The position numbers and the translations under genes are program-made. Under the pieces are notes generated by a model. That model saw nothing but the letters and a program-made list of their open reading frames with translations. It had not been told where the DNA came from and did no database searches. A stretch of DNA of 47,381 nucleotides from Defluviitaleaceae bacterium (GTDB lineage Bacteria > Bacillota > Clostridia > Lachnospirales > WQUN01). The stretch is from assembly GCA_009784025.1 (NCBI GenBank), contig WQVK01000018.1, positions 1 to 47,381 on the forward strand. Direction: 5' to 3'. Position 1 is the first letter of the stretch. Every line of letters begins with the position of its first letter. This document shows, one piece after another, positions 1 to 7,653 of the stretch.

Positions 1-150
1 ACCGCAACATTTTTTATCATAAGCGACACCGACACCACTTACAATTTTTTAGTAGCCCTCGCATTTTCGCAGATGTTCACTATGTTATGCGAACGTGCCG
101 ACACCAAACACGGCGGCAGACTTGCAAGATTTTTAGAAGCGGTTGAGTAA
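1..150 (+). pseudogene. Truncated VirD4/TraG-type coupling protein, C-terminal remnant
   Basis: The frame is open from base 1 and ends at TAA 148-150, giving 49 residues; the start lies outside the window. The peptide contains FFIISDTD, an NFLVALAFSQMF stretch and LCERAD...HGGRL. In VirD4/TraG coupling ATPases of Gram-positive conjugative elements this pattern comes just before the Walker B region (LLDEFANIGQIP). Here the similarity stops right after GGRL, and eight unrelated residues (ARFLEAVE) lead to a stop. The Walker B motif and the rest of the motor domain are missing, so the protein should be inactive. An internal deletion joining two reading frames is the simplest explanation. Family recognition is fairly firm; the deletion is inferred. 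Confidence 0.6.
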
Positions 151-163
151 ACAGAATAAAATC

Positions 164-202
164 AAAAACGGAAGCCGGAAAAAAATCTGGCTTCCGTTTT
201 TT
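164..202 (+). terminator. Rho-independent terminator after the VirD4 remnant
   Basis: The stem ACGGAAGCC / GGCTTCCGT is followed by a T run, 14 nt after the stop codon at 150. The A run before the stem could let it work in both directions. Confidence 0.8.
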
Positions 203-347
203 GCTGTGCAGCTAAACATATTTCTCCTATATTAACCAATCCCCAAAATACAATAAAATCTATTCACGCTGCTATGCACCAAGATATACCCACTTAACAA
301 GAACACCCCAAAAAATACGGAAAAAATAAGCACAAAAATCCCCCAAG

Positions 348-522
348 CTTATCCACCACCCTATACTCCCACATTTATTCATCCCCTAGCGGGCGACGAA
401 GAGAGCCTGTGGTCTCGGCTGAAATTAAAAATTTAACCCGAGACCACAGGCTCTCTTCGTGTAACAACTTCTGGAAGAAGTAGTCATATAAATAAATGTG
501 GGAGCATAGGGTGGTAGATAAG
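348..522. repeat. Nested inverted repeat, candidate oriT or replication origin
   Basis: Two nested inverted repeats lie just upstream of the Replic_Relax gene. The outer arms, 348-379 and 491-522, are 32 bp with two mismatches. The inner arms, 396-418 and 438-460, are 23 bp and perfect, around a 19-nt AT-rich loop that is itself partly self-complementary. The right outer arm leads into a very purine-rich top strand (70 of 80 bases in 511-590 are A or G). A large hairpin next to a relaxase- or replication-like gene fits an origin of transfer or replication; this is inferred from position and shape. Nothing else recognisable was seen between 203 and 581. Confidence 0.5.
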
Positions 523-581
523 AGGGAGATAGGAAGAAAGAAGGGGTAAGAGAGTGAGAGAAGGACGAGGAAGAGTAAGAA

Positions 582-1292
582 ATGGAGGTGGGTGTGGTTA
601 GTGAGATAGTGGTGTTGGAGAGGGATAGAAAGATAATAAGAGAGATAGATAGGTGGAGGGTATGTCAAGGAAGGCATATAAAAGAACTGGCAGAATTTAG
701 CGGGCAAAGAGCATGTGATAGAAGGTTAAGGAAATTGATGCAGGCAGGATATGTAAGCAGAGAAAAAATACTGTATGGCGTGGCCGGGATATACAGGGTC
801 ACAAATAAAGGTGCGAAACTAGAAGGATTAGGAAAAACAAGAAACAAAATCAGAATAGAACAAATAAGACATGATATAGCGGTACTGGACACGGCGATAT
901 ACTTTAACAAAAATCACGGACTAGCATACAAAAACATAAGAACAGAATTAGAACTACACAGGCTAGACGGATTCGGCATAAGAAAACACAGGCCAGACTT
1001 CATATTCAAAAAAGAGGACAAAACAACATGCGTAGAAATAGAACTTGCCCTAAAATCAAAAAACAGATTTGAAACTATTATATCAGACAACTTCATGAAA
1101 TATGACAAGCAGATATGGGTAGTACCAGACTTCGAGTGCAAAATAGCAAAAACACTGCAAAACAGCAAGGTAAAATACACAAACATAGAAATACTTACTA
1201 TAAGCGAAATACAAGGAACAAAGGAGAATAACGAAAATGAACAACTTTTTACAAGCCCTATGGAATCGGGGCAGATAGATTTGGACATATAG
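582..1292 (+). CDS. Replication-relaxation (Replic_Relax) family protein
   Basis: A 236-residue protein resembling the Replic_Relax family of mobile elements. The N-terminal third looks like a winged helix (IKELAEFSG, RRLRKLMQAGYVSREK, IYRVTNKGAKLEG). It is followed by a segment rich in charged and aromatic residues with HRPDFIF and CVEIELALKS, reminiscent of a nuclease-like fold (D...ExE). The family is linked to plasmid or element replication and mobilization, and the large inverted repeat at 348-522 sits directly upstream. The ATG at 582 follows a GAGGAAGAG stretch. The first codons lie in the purine-rich tract, so the exact start is uncertain. Codon use is A-rich (AGA, ATA), unlike the chromosomal genes after 5400. 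Confidence 0.7.
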   Translation: MEVGVVSEIVVLERDRKIIREIDRWRVCQGRHIKELAEFSGQRACDRRLRKLMQAGYVSREKILYGVAGIYRVTNKGAKLEGLGKTRNKIRIEQIRHDIAVLDTAIYFNKNHGLAYKNIRTELELHRLDGFGIRKHRPDFIFKKEDKTTCVEIELALKSKNRFETIISDNFMKYDKQIWVVPDFECKIAKTLQNSKVKYTNIEILTISEIQGTKENNENEQLFTSPMESGQIDLDI

Positions 1293-1396
1293 TTTTAATA
1301 GCAGTAATATCCATTGCAGCTACATGGATAGCAGCAATTATATGGCGAAATGGAAAACTAAGAAAGATATATAACTTTAGAAAAGAGCTAAAAAGA

Positions 1397-2680
1397 ATGA
1401 AACAGCCTAAACAAATAAAGCAATCTGGGCCACAAGAAGGAACACTAATAGGACATGCAGGGAGAAAGCCCATATACATATCAGATGACGCAAAGCATGT
1501 ATTTGTATGTGGTACAACAGGAAGCGGAAAAACCGTAGCATTATCTAATTTCATAAAAAGAACCATAGAAGAAGATTATCCCGCGCTAATTATTGATGGC
1601 AAAGGAGATACAGGACAAGGCTCTATACTAGACATCATAAATACTATGAATCAAGGGGAGAACCAAGAAAACAAAAAGAAAGTATATGTAATAAACCTAT
1701 CCGACCCCGAAGCCTCCGACTACTATAACCCCTTCAAAGGAGCATCACCAACAGTAGCAAAAGACATGATAATAAACATGACCGACTGGAGCGAAGAACA
1801 CTACAAGCTAAACGCCGAAAGATATATACAAAGAATTTTGCAAATGCTAGAGATAGGCAAATATGAACTATCCTTCAAAAGAATAATAAAATGCATGGAT
1901 GTAAATAAATTCACACAGCTTAGTAAGATATTACTAGAACACGAACGAATCACAAAAGAACAGCACCTAAACAACATAGAGGTAGCAGCTACAAGCGGAA
2001 AAATCACACAAAGCTCCATAGCCAGATTTAGCACAATAGCAGAAGGTGAACTCGGCAGAGTTTTTAATGGTAGCGGCATAGACATAGCACAGGCATTAGA
2101 AGAAAAAGCCATAATCCTATTCATCCTAAACCCGCTAACATTTCCCGAACTATCACCAGCCTTTGGTAGACTTGTGCTAATTGATTCAAAAAAGGCCATA
2201 GGAAAACTATTCGAAGCAAACAAAAAAAGGCAGCAGCCACAAAGAACATTCTTTATCATGGACGAAATAAACGCATATGCTACAACAGCCCTAACCGACC
2301 TAGTAAACAAAAGCAGAAGTGCAGGAGTTACATGCGTATTAGCCACCCAAAGCTTATCCGACCTAGACTTTGCCTGTGGCGAGGCATACAAAGAGCAGAT
2401 AATAGAAAACTGCAACAACTACATAGTAATGAGACAAAACAGCGGAGTAAACGCTGAAAAATGGGCGAATATACTTGGAACAAGGTCAACAATGGAAGTA
2501 ACATACCAACTACAACAAAGAGGTCTAGAAACATCCGAAACAGGGTTTGGAAGCGCAAGGCGTGTAAGAGAGTTCCTGTATCATCCAGACGATATTAAAA
2601 CGCTAAGAACAGGGATAGGATTCTATTTGTCACGAGACACAAATTTCAATAGTAAAATAAATATCAACAAGGGGTTTTGA
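1397..2680 (+). CDS. TraG/TraD-like DNA-transfer ATPase (N-terminus probably frameshifted)
   Basis: A 427-residue P-loop ATPase of the type IV secretion/conjugation coupling group. It has Walker A GTTGSGKT near residues 38-45, Walker B FFIMDEINAYA near 290, a following LATQSLSDL segment typical of TraM-recognition or VirD4-like motors, and a C-terminal ARRVREF...FYLSRDTNF region. Such proteins pump DNA during conjugation and usually have an N-terminal membrane anchor. Here the anchor (HIVLIAVISIAATWIAAIIW) is encoded in the same frame upstream of ATG 1397, at about 1286-1345, but it has no start codon. The natural start, ATG 1237 (peptide MNNFLQALWN), is in another frame and stops at 1276-1278. 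A one-base slip around 1262-1276 would join them. As it stands the product may be soluble and inactive. Confidence 0.7.
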   Translation: MKQPKQIKQSGPQEGTLIGHAGRKPIYISDDAKHVFVCGTTGSGKTVALSNFIKRTIEEDYPALIIDGKGDTGQGSILDIINTMNQGENQENKKKVYVINLSDPEASDYYNPFKGASPTVAKDMIINMTDWSEEHYKLNAERYIQRILQMLEIGKYELSFKRIIKCMDVNKFTQLSKILLEHERITKEQHLNNIEVAATSGKITQSSIARFSTIAEGELGRVFNGSGIDIAQALEEKAIILFILNPLTFPELSPAFGRLVLIDSKKAIGKLFEANKKRQQPQRTFFIMDEINAYATTALTDLVNKSRSAGVTCVLATQSLSDLDFACGEAYKEQIIENCNNYIVMRQNSGVNAEKWANILGTRSTMEVTYQLQQRGLETSETGFGSARRVREFLYHPDDIKTLRTGIGFYLSRDTNFNSKININKGF

Positions 2681-2684
2681 TAAT

Positions 2685-3578
2685 ATGGAAAAAATCAAAT
2701 GGCTGCTAGAAGCAATCGGACGGTTCTTAGCCTCCAACTATTTATACATAGCATGGTTTTTTGTATACTTCATGCTTGCATGGGGATTACTCGGTGGAGG
2801 CGAAGCAGGATTCATGCTGGTATTGGTAGTATATAGTGTATCAATAACCATAGCATTATCACCCATTGGGGAAATCCTACTAAGGCTACTAGAAAACTGC
2901 CGAGAGCCACAAACAGAAGTAGAAAGGGATTATTTGTTGCCACTCTTTGAAGAAGCATACGAGAGCGCAAAAGAGCTAGTACCAAGCATAAACCAAGGCA
3001 TAAAAATCTACATCATGGACGCAATGTATGTAAACGCCTTTGCAATAGGACGGCGAACAATAGCCGTAACAAGGGGAGCATTAGAAACATTTACAGAAGA
3101 TGAACTAAAAGGAATACTAGCCCACGAGCTAGGCCACATGAACTATGGCCACACAAAAGCACTTTTACTATCGCTCATAGGAAATCTATTCTTTTCCGTA
3201 ATTATCTGGTTTTTCAGACTGGTACTAAATATATTACAGATAGCCACAAATATATTTGCACATATCAGTGTCATAGCCCTTGGATTCGCATTTTTCACCT
3301 TTATTATTCGAATAATTGTAGAGGCAAGCACCTTTGTATTTGTGAACCTAAGCCAGATAATCCTTGCGTTAAACAGCAGAACCAACGAAACACAGGCGGA
3401 TAAATTCGCACATGATATTGGGTATGGTAAAGAGTTAATATCCAGCATGTACCTACTACAAAAAATATCAATGAACAAAAAAATGAGACTAGCAGACAGA
3501 GCAAAGGCCTCCCATCCGCATCTAGCGTACAGAATTAGCAAGCTAGAAAAGCTGGAGCGTGAGGCAGTTACAGGGTAA
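2685..3578 (+). CDS. M48-family (HtpX-like) membrane zinc metalloprotease
   Basis: A 297-residue protein with two N-terminal hydrophobic helices (about residues 16-60), the zinc motif HELGHMNYGH near residue 146, two further hydrophobic segments (about 158-225), and NETQADKFAHDIG, which supplies the third zinc ligand (Glu). This order matches HtpX/M48 proteases, which cleave membrane or misfolded proteins with the active site facing the cytoplasm. It begins 4 nt after the ATPase stop, so the two are probably co-transcribed and translationally coupled. A role in the element, such as turnover of transfer or membrane proteins, is inferred from context only. Confidence 0.75.
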   Translation: MEKIKWLLEAIGRFLASNYLYIAWFFVYFMLAWGLLGGGEAGFMLVLVVYSVSITIALSPIGEILLRLLENCREPQTEVERDYLLPLFEEAYESAKELVPSINQGIKIYIMDAMYVNAFAIGRRTIAVTRGALETFTEDELKGILAHELGHMNYGHTKALLLSLIGNLFFSVIIWFFRLVLNILQIATNIFAHISVIALGFAFFTFIIRIIVEASTFVFVNLSQIILALNSRTNETQADKFAHDIGYGKELISSMYLLQKISMNKKMRLADRAKASHPHLAYRISKLEKLEREAVTG

Positions 3579-3590
3579 TAGCCATACTAT

Positions 3591-3708
3591 CCCATACCCC
3601 CTTAGCAGATAAAGACCTGCGCACATAAGAAAAAAAGACCGTTTTTAGATGTAATCTAAATAGGGTCTTTTTTACATTGGGCGCATATTCTGTGGGTTGG
3701 GGTATGGG
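3591..3708. terminator. Terminator hairpin inside an outer inverted repeat
   Basis: A core hairpin at about 3630-3674 (AAAAAAGACC ... GGGTCTTTTTT) closes the M48 transcription unit and could work in both directions. It is bracketed by a separate 10-bp inverted repeat, CCCATACCCC (3591-3600) and GGGGTATGGG (3699-3708). Confidence 0.7.
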
Positions 3709-3769
3709 AAACGACAGGATAAATTATTTTTAATTATGATGAATTGTTTTATATTAAGTTTCGACAAGA

Positions 3770-4717
3770 TTATGTTGTCATTTTTATAGACTTGTTAACA
3801 TCTGAAAATTTTTCTAATGGGTTAAATTCGTTAAAATCTCTATGTAAATCAGCATTGAACATATTTACGTATTCTTTAACTATATCTATACTGGAATGTC
3901 CAAGAAGCTTCTGTAATCTAAAAATATCTCCGTCCGTTCAATATCCAGTTTTTGGCGAAGGTATGGCGAAATAGATGTATTGATGTTTTCTTTATGCCTC
4001 TAGCTTGGTTATATTTACTAATAGACATTTTTATGCAATTAGGAGTCATTTGTTGTCCGCATAGCAGTACAAAACAAGTAGTCGTTTTCTGCACCTTTTC
4101 TATATTTCAAGTAGTCTAATAACACAATTTTAAGTGAGTTGGATATTGGAATTATTTGCTGATTTTTGTTTTTGGTTTTCTTTAAGATTATTGTGTCGTT
4201 ATCCAAATCCAGGTCACTTATTTTTATATTTACAACGGTGCTTACTCTGTTGCCAGTTCCTACTACATAATTGGTAAACACCCAATTCCTATATTCAACA
4301 AAGCTGCATCGTTTTACATCGGGCTTTTTTAGTAATATAATTAACTCGCTATCAGTATATGTTTCTTTTACTTTTTTCTCTGCTCTTAGTGATGGAATTT
4401 TAAAAGCTTCCATATATCCTAAGCGACCGCAATAATTGATAAAAGCTCTTATGTTTGTGAGATGTGTGTTTATAGATATGTTATTCACATTTCTTTTTTC
4501 TTTCAAGTGGAGAATGAAGTTGTTTACCACTTGAATGCATAAGCTATCGCATAGATTTTCTTCATCATAACTTTCTATAAAAGCCCTGTATGTTGCTTGA
4601 TATGATGTGATAGTATGCTCCGACAAGTCCCTAACTTTGTTAGACTGTTGAAATTCCTCGAACACGTTTTCTATTGTCCTAAATCCGATTGTCCATAGTT
4701 AGTTTAAGTTTTCCCAT
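3770..4717 (-). pseudogene. Tyrosine recombinase (integrase), decayed by three frameshifts
   Basis: A phage-type site-specific integrase on the minus strand. ATG 4717 follows a GGAGGT ribosome site (4727-4732). The first 12 codons (MGKLKLTMDNRI) hit a stop near 4681, while the next frame carries on as FRTIENVFEEFQQ. The long middle part has a SAM-like core-binding domain (LSEHTITSYQATYRAFI) and catalytic Arg in GTGNRVSTVVNIKI. It ends prematurely at 4039 after YLFCTAM. A second frame supplies CGQQMTPN...HLFRHTFAKNW, with the HxxR box, until about 3937. A third frame gives LQKLLGHSSIDIVKEYVNMF, holding the second His and the catalytic Tyr, and stops at 3770-3772. Every catalytic residue survives but in three frames, so the gene should be dead unless these are sequence errors. 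Confidence 0.8.
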
Positions 4718-4775
4718 AAAATATATACCTCCATATAAAATAGTATTTTTAAACAAGAATAATATTCCGAAACCC

Positions 4776-4817
4776 GTTACTATGATTACCAGTTTATTAC
4801 ATAAAAATCATAGTAAC
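4776..4817. repeat. Inverted repeat GTTACTATGATT near the integrase start
   Basis: Perfect 12-bp arms GTTACTATGATT / AATCATAGTAAC lie about 60 bp upstream of the integrase start. A related GTTACTATGG word recurs at about 4987. Repeats between an integrase gene and its attachment site often bind integrase arm domains or an excisionase; that role is inferred. No convincing gene was found in the rest of 4718-5281, which is AT-rich. Confidence 0.4.
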
Positions 4818-5281
4818 TTGTTAGACCGATTAGCTAAAAAATGTTTGTCCTTCAATTCTCGGACAAGCAGTACCTGTCCATGTTACGAGAATTTGTTGCT
4901 TGTGAGATTAGAGCCTGAATTTAGTTGCTATGATGATGTATTACAGCTCTTTTTTTTTGTCTTGTAACCCTTACGTGAGAACGAGTTACTATGGTTATTT
5001 GCTAATCCGATACGATGGTTGTTATTATTTTCATTTAAATATCTATGTAATTTACAATTATGTTATCATTTATGACGATAACAGTCAACACAAATAGATG
5101 TTTTTGTTTAATAAAAAAGCAAACTATTGATTGAACCAGAAAACTTGACACATCACGTTAAAAAGTGTACTGTAATCGGGTCTTACGTGTTAAAAAAGAA
5201 GAAATCAGATGGTCAATTTCAGAAAACACTTGAATAATCACATATTTGAACAAAAGAGACGGACTGGAAAAATATTCCAAG

Positions 5282-5323
5282 CTACGGATCAGAAGGTCGA
5301 GGGTTCAAATCCTTTCTCGTACG
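5282..5323 (+). other. 3' half of tRNA-Arg(ACG): probable att site of the mobile element
   Basis: These bases read as an anticodon loop CTACGGA, the 3' anticodon stem TCAGA, a 5-nt variable loop, a T arm GAGGG-TTCAAAT-CCTTT (with G-U pairs), and an acceptor strand CTCGTAC plus discriminator G. The arrangement matches bacterial tRNA-Arg with anticodon ACG. The sequence before it does not pair with TCAGA, so there is no D arm or 5' acceptor strand. A tRNA 3' half beside an integrase gene is the classic right-hand attachment site. The complete tRNA would then be at the other end of the element, left of this window. Confidence 0.75.
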
Positions 5324-5333
5324 TGATATGTTA

Positions 5334-5367
5334 AACCCCCGCAAACTTGTGTTTGCGGGGGTTTTTT
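5334..5367 (+). terminator. Terminator downstream of the tRNA-Arg fragment
   Basis: A strong GC-rich hairpin (CCCCCGCAAAC / GTTTGCGGGGG) with a TTTTTT tail lies 10 nt after the tRNA fragment. It is probably the original terminator of the tRNA-Arg gene and marks where the chromosome resumes. Confidence 0.8.
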
Positions 5368-5406
5368 GTTATTGTATGGGTAGATTATAGGATTGGATGG
5401 CGTTTT

Positions 5407-6423
5407 ATGAAAAATATTACAATGATAGGTTTTGGTAGCTGGGGGATTGCCCTAGCTTGCTTGCTAGACAGGAACGGCCATAAGGTTGCTGCCTGGGATA
5501 GCAATGCAGATTATGTTGGCAGGCTGGCGGTTTCACGGCAGAATGAGTATTTGCCCGGAGTAGTCATCCCGCAGTCAATTTGCATCACCAGCGACGCGGC
5601 CGTGGCTGCTAAAACTGCTGATATTTTTGTATTTGCGCTGCCATCGAAGGGGCTTGGGGTCATTCCGCAGTTGTTTGCGGGGTTTTTTAAGCCTGGGGTG
5701 GTTATTGTTAGTGTGTCTAAAGGGTTTGACGAGGGTAGCCAGGCTCGTATTTGCGAGTATTTGCAGGGGCATGCGCCTGGCTGTGCCGTAGTGGCATTGA
5801 CTGGGCCAAGCCATGCAGAAGAGGTTATCAAGGGCGTACCCACTGCGGTGGTGGCGGCTTCGGCCTGTGAGGCCGCGGCAGAAACAGTGCAGCATGTTTT
5901 TTCTACGGATACTTTCCGGGTGTATACCTCTACAGATGTGATTGGCGTAGAACTGGGCGGTGCCATTAAAAACGTGATAGCCCTGGCGGCAGGCTGCTCA
6001 GACGGCCTTGGGCTGGGCGATAATACCAAAGCCGCGTTAATCACCAGGGGTATTGCGGAAATTACCAGGCTTGGGGTGGCCATGGGCGCAAAAGAACAGA
6101 CCTTTGGTGGGCTTTCTGGCATTGGTGATTTGATTGTTACCTGCACCAGCCAACATTCACGCAACTGGCGGGCTGGGTATTTGCTGGCAAAAGGCAAGGG
6201 GCTGGGAGAAGTGCTGGCAGAGGTTGGCATGGTGGTGGAAGGCGCGGCCACGGCAGAAACAGCACTACAGCTTGCCCGCAAATTTAATGTGGAAATGCCA
6301 ATAGTGGAAGAGATAAACAATGTGCTTTTTGCAGGCAAAACCCCCGACGAGGCCGTGCGAGATTTGATGCTACGTGGCATGAAGGATGAATATTACAGCC
6401 GCTCCATACATACCAGGGGCTGA
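5407..6423 (+). CDS. gpsA: Glycerol-3-phosphate dehydrogenase [NAD(P)+]
   Basis: A cytoplasmic enzyme reducing dihydroxyacetone phosphate to sn-glycerol 3-phosphate for membrane lipid synthesis. It has 338 residues, normal for the family. The N-terminal Rossmann motif is GFGSWGIALA. It also has VSKGFD, LTGPSHAEEV and the C-terminal-domain signature ELGGAIKNVIALAAG with the catalytic Lys, then GLGLGDNTKAALITRG. The ATG at 5407 fits the conserved start (MKNITMIGFGSWG); the in-frame extension back to 5347 runs through the tRNA terminator and is unlikely. It begins about 40 nt after that terminator, so it needs its own promoter; a TAGATTATA stretch near 5383 is a weak -10 candidate. Confidence 0.93.
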   Translation: MKNITMIGFGSWGIALACLLDRNGHKVAAWDSNADYVGRLAVSRQNEYLPGVVIPQSICITSDAAVAAKTADIFVFALPSKGLGVIPQLFAGFFKPGVVIVSVSKGFDEGSQARICEYLQGHAPGCAVVALTGPSHAEEVIKGVPTAVVAASACEAAAETVQHVFSTDTFRVYTSTDVIGVELGGAIKNVIALAAGCSDGLGLGDNTKAALITRGIAEITRLGVAMGAKEQTFGGLSGIGDLIVTCTSQHSRNWRAGYLLAKGKGLGEVLAEVGMVVEGAATAETALQLARKFNVEMPIVEEINNVLFAGKTPDEAVRDLMLRGMKDEYYSRSIHTRG

Positions 6424-6537
6424 TGAAATGGACTTGACACACCTCCAAAAACTTTAATTTTTATTTTGGGAATTGAGAAGACACATGTTTAGCTGGTTTC
6501 AGGATTTCAAGCTGGTAAGACAAGGACAACATGCGGC

Positions 6538-6652
6538 TTTTTAATAGACTTCTTTCGAAACTGTGCTTTTCAATTTCGAAAAAGTTTCATTTTCAATATT
6601 TTGCTTCTTCTGAAATCACGTTTTTTGTGATTTCAAAAGAACTCTAATGAAA
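6538..6652. repeat. Intergenic hairpin repeat, empty-site copy
   Basis: This stretch (CTTTCGAAACTG..., CTTCTGAAATCACG, TGTGATTTCAAAAGAACTC) is a close relative of 29358-29519. A shorter piece, CCGAAATTACG...TTTCGAAAGAACTC, occurs at 12617-12672. It contains the hairpin GAAATCACG / TGTGATTTC. The copy at 29358 has an extra 59 bp between CTTCTGA and AATCACG, so this copy represents the uninterrupted form. Confidence 0.6.
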
Positions 6653-6668
6653 AAATTGTACCGTATGG

Positions 6669-6784
6669 CATAGTTAACTAAATGAAAAACGGTCTCGCCC
6701 AAGCTGCATATGAAACGCCAAAGCAATGCATTTTTGGCGTTTTTGCCGCAACAGATGAGACCGTTTTCGACTTATTTCACCATA
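6669..6784. repeat. GGTCTCG hairpin element, diverged copy (about 116 bp)
   Basis: The ends (CATAGTTAACTAAATG ... CTTATTTCACCATA) and the inner inverted repeat (ACGGTCTCG / GAGACCGTTTT) match the 116-bp elements at 10505 and 25705, with more mismatches. A central hairpin AAACGCCAAAG ... TTTTTGGCGTTT is present. A lone end sequence, TATAGTGAAATAA, follows at 6884-6896. The whole gap 6424-6999 is made of such repeats, with no convincing gene. Confidence 0.6.
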
Positions 6785-6785
6785 T

Positions 6786-6812
6786 CAGTTGGTCGGATTT
6801 TCCGACCAACTG
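6786..6812. repeat. CAGTTGGTCGGA palindrome, copy 1
   Basis: Perfect 12-bp arms CAGTTGGTCGGA / TCCGACCAACTG around a TTT loop. Other copies are at 25654, 32745, 39074 (inside a gene) and 47228. Confidence 0.85.
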
Positions 6813-6939
6813 AATTTTTCGCCAGAATAAAATTTTAATCCCAAAACTTCTGTGGTTTGCTTTTTTCGGCAAAACTAAAGCGGTATAGTGAAATAAACAA
6901 AAATCCAAGTTTTTTGCCTCTTTTTTCAAAAAAGAAGGG

Positions 6940-6981
6940 ATCTTAATCCTTAACAACTCCATAACATCTCTATGCTATACT
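6940..6981 (+). promoter_or_regulatory. Promoter with direct repeats before the two-component operon
   Basis: The direct repeat TTAACAACTCC / ATAACATCTCT (6950-6971) has an 11-bp period and precedes a -10-like TATACT at 6976-6981, with no good -35. OmpR-family activators typically bind such repeats in place of a -35 box. A nearly identical word, ATAACAACTCC, lies at 9007-9017 before the next gene, suggesting autoregulation; this is inferred. Confidence 0.45.
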
Positions 6982-6999
6982 ACCCAAGAGGTGAATAAG

Positions 7000-7653
7000 A
7001 TGGCGCATATTTTAATAGTGGAAGACGAGAAAGCAATCAACACGCTTATCCGCAAGAACTTAGAGTTAGTAGGGCATAGCTGCGTTTCTGTTTTTGATGG
7101 GGAGGCGGTTTTTGATGCGCTGGCTTTGCAGGAATTTGATTTGATTTTGTTGGATATTATGTTGCCCAAGTTGGATGGCTTTCAGGTGATGGAGGAAGTA
7201 AGGGATATTCCTGTTATTTTTCTTACTGCCCGTAGTGATGTTGGGGATAAGGTGCGGGGCCTAAAGCTTGGAGCCGATGATTATATTGTAAAGCCGTTTG
7301 ATATGTTGGAATTGCAGGCGCGCATTGAAACTGTTTTGCGGCGTTTTAATAAGGCAGATAGGCTGTTTAGCTTTGGGGGCGTAGAGGTTGATATGGCTGG
7401 GCAGCAAGTATTTTTGGAGGGCGCTCTGGTGGATTTTTCGCCCCAAGAGTTTTTGCTTATTGAAACCCTGATAAAAAACCGTAATATAGCCCTTTCTCGC
7501 GACAAGCTACTGGAGATCGCCTGGGGATATGATTTCGGTGGCGACACCAGGACGGTGGATGTACATATCCACGCCATCCGCAAGAAGCTAGGCTGGGAAG
7601 ATGTGATAAAAACCGTGTACAAGCTGGGATACAGGCTGGAGGTGGGCAAATGA
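7000..7653 (+). CDS. OmpR/PhoB-family response regulator
   Basis: A cytoplasmic DNA-binding response regulator of 217 residues. The receiver domain (about 1-115) has the acidic pair EDE near the start, the phosphorylation site in LILLDIMLPKLDG (Asp about 52), the Thr of VIFLTARSD and the Lys of DDYIVKPFD. A winged-helix output domain (about 125-215) ends in DTRTVDVHIHAIRKKLG and TVYKLGYRLE, typical of OmpR/PhoB. ATG 7000 is chosen because AAGAGGTG lies 6-7 nt upstream; the in-frame GTG at 6991 would overlap that ribosome site. The stop overlaps the next gene's ATG (ATGA), so the partner kinase is translationally coupled. Confidence 0.9.
   Translation: MAHILIVEDEKAINTLIRKNLELVGHSCVSVFDGEAVFDALALQEFDLILLDIMLPKLDGFQVMEEVRDIPVIFLTARSDVGDKVRGLKLGADDYIVKPFDMLELQARIETVLRRFNKADRLFSFGGVEVDMAGQQVFLEGALVDFSPQEFLLIETLIKNRNIALSRDKLLEIAWGYDFGGDTRTVDVHIHAIRKKLGWEDVIKTVYKLGYRLEVGK

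Noticed and set aside
3744-3974. 76-codon plus-strand frame
   Set aside because: It is the antisense of the third frame segment of the integrase, whose motifs (LGHSSIDIVKEYVNMF) are clear on the minus strand.
4689-4967. 92-codon plus-strand frame beside the integrase
   Set aside because: No ribosome site, low-complexity peptide, and it overlaps the integrase start and the GTTACTATG repeats; treated as non-coding.
5347-5406. Upstream in-frame extension of gpsA
   Set aside because: It begins inside the terminator hairpin and adds residues not seen in GpsA; ATG 5407 fits the family start.
6488-6547. 19-codon frame MFSWFQDFKLVRQGQHAAF after gpsA
   Set aside because: No ribosome site and no recognised family; too short to support.
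6538-6896. CRISPR array
   Set aside because: The repeats are of different families and irregularly spaced, with no regular unique spacers and no cas genes in the window.
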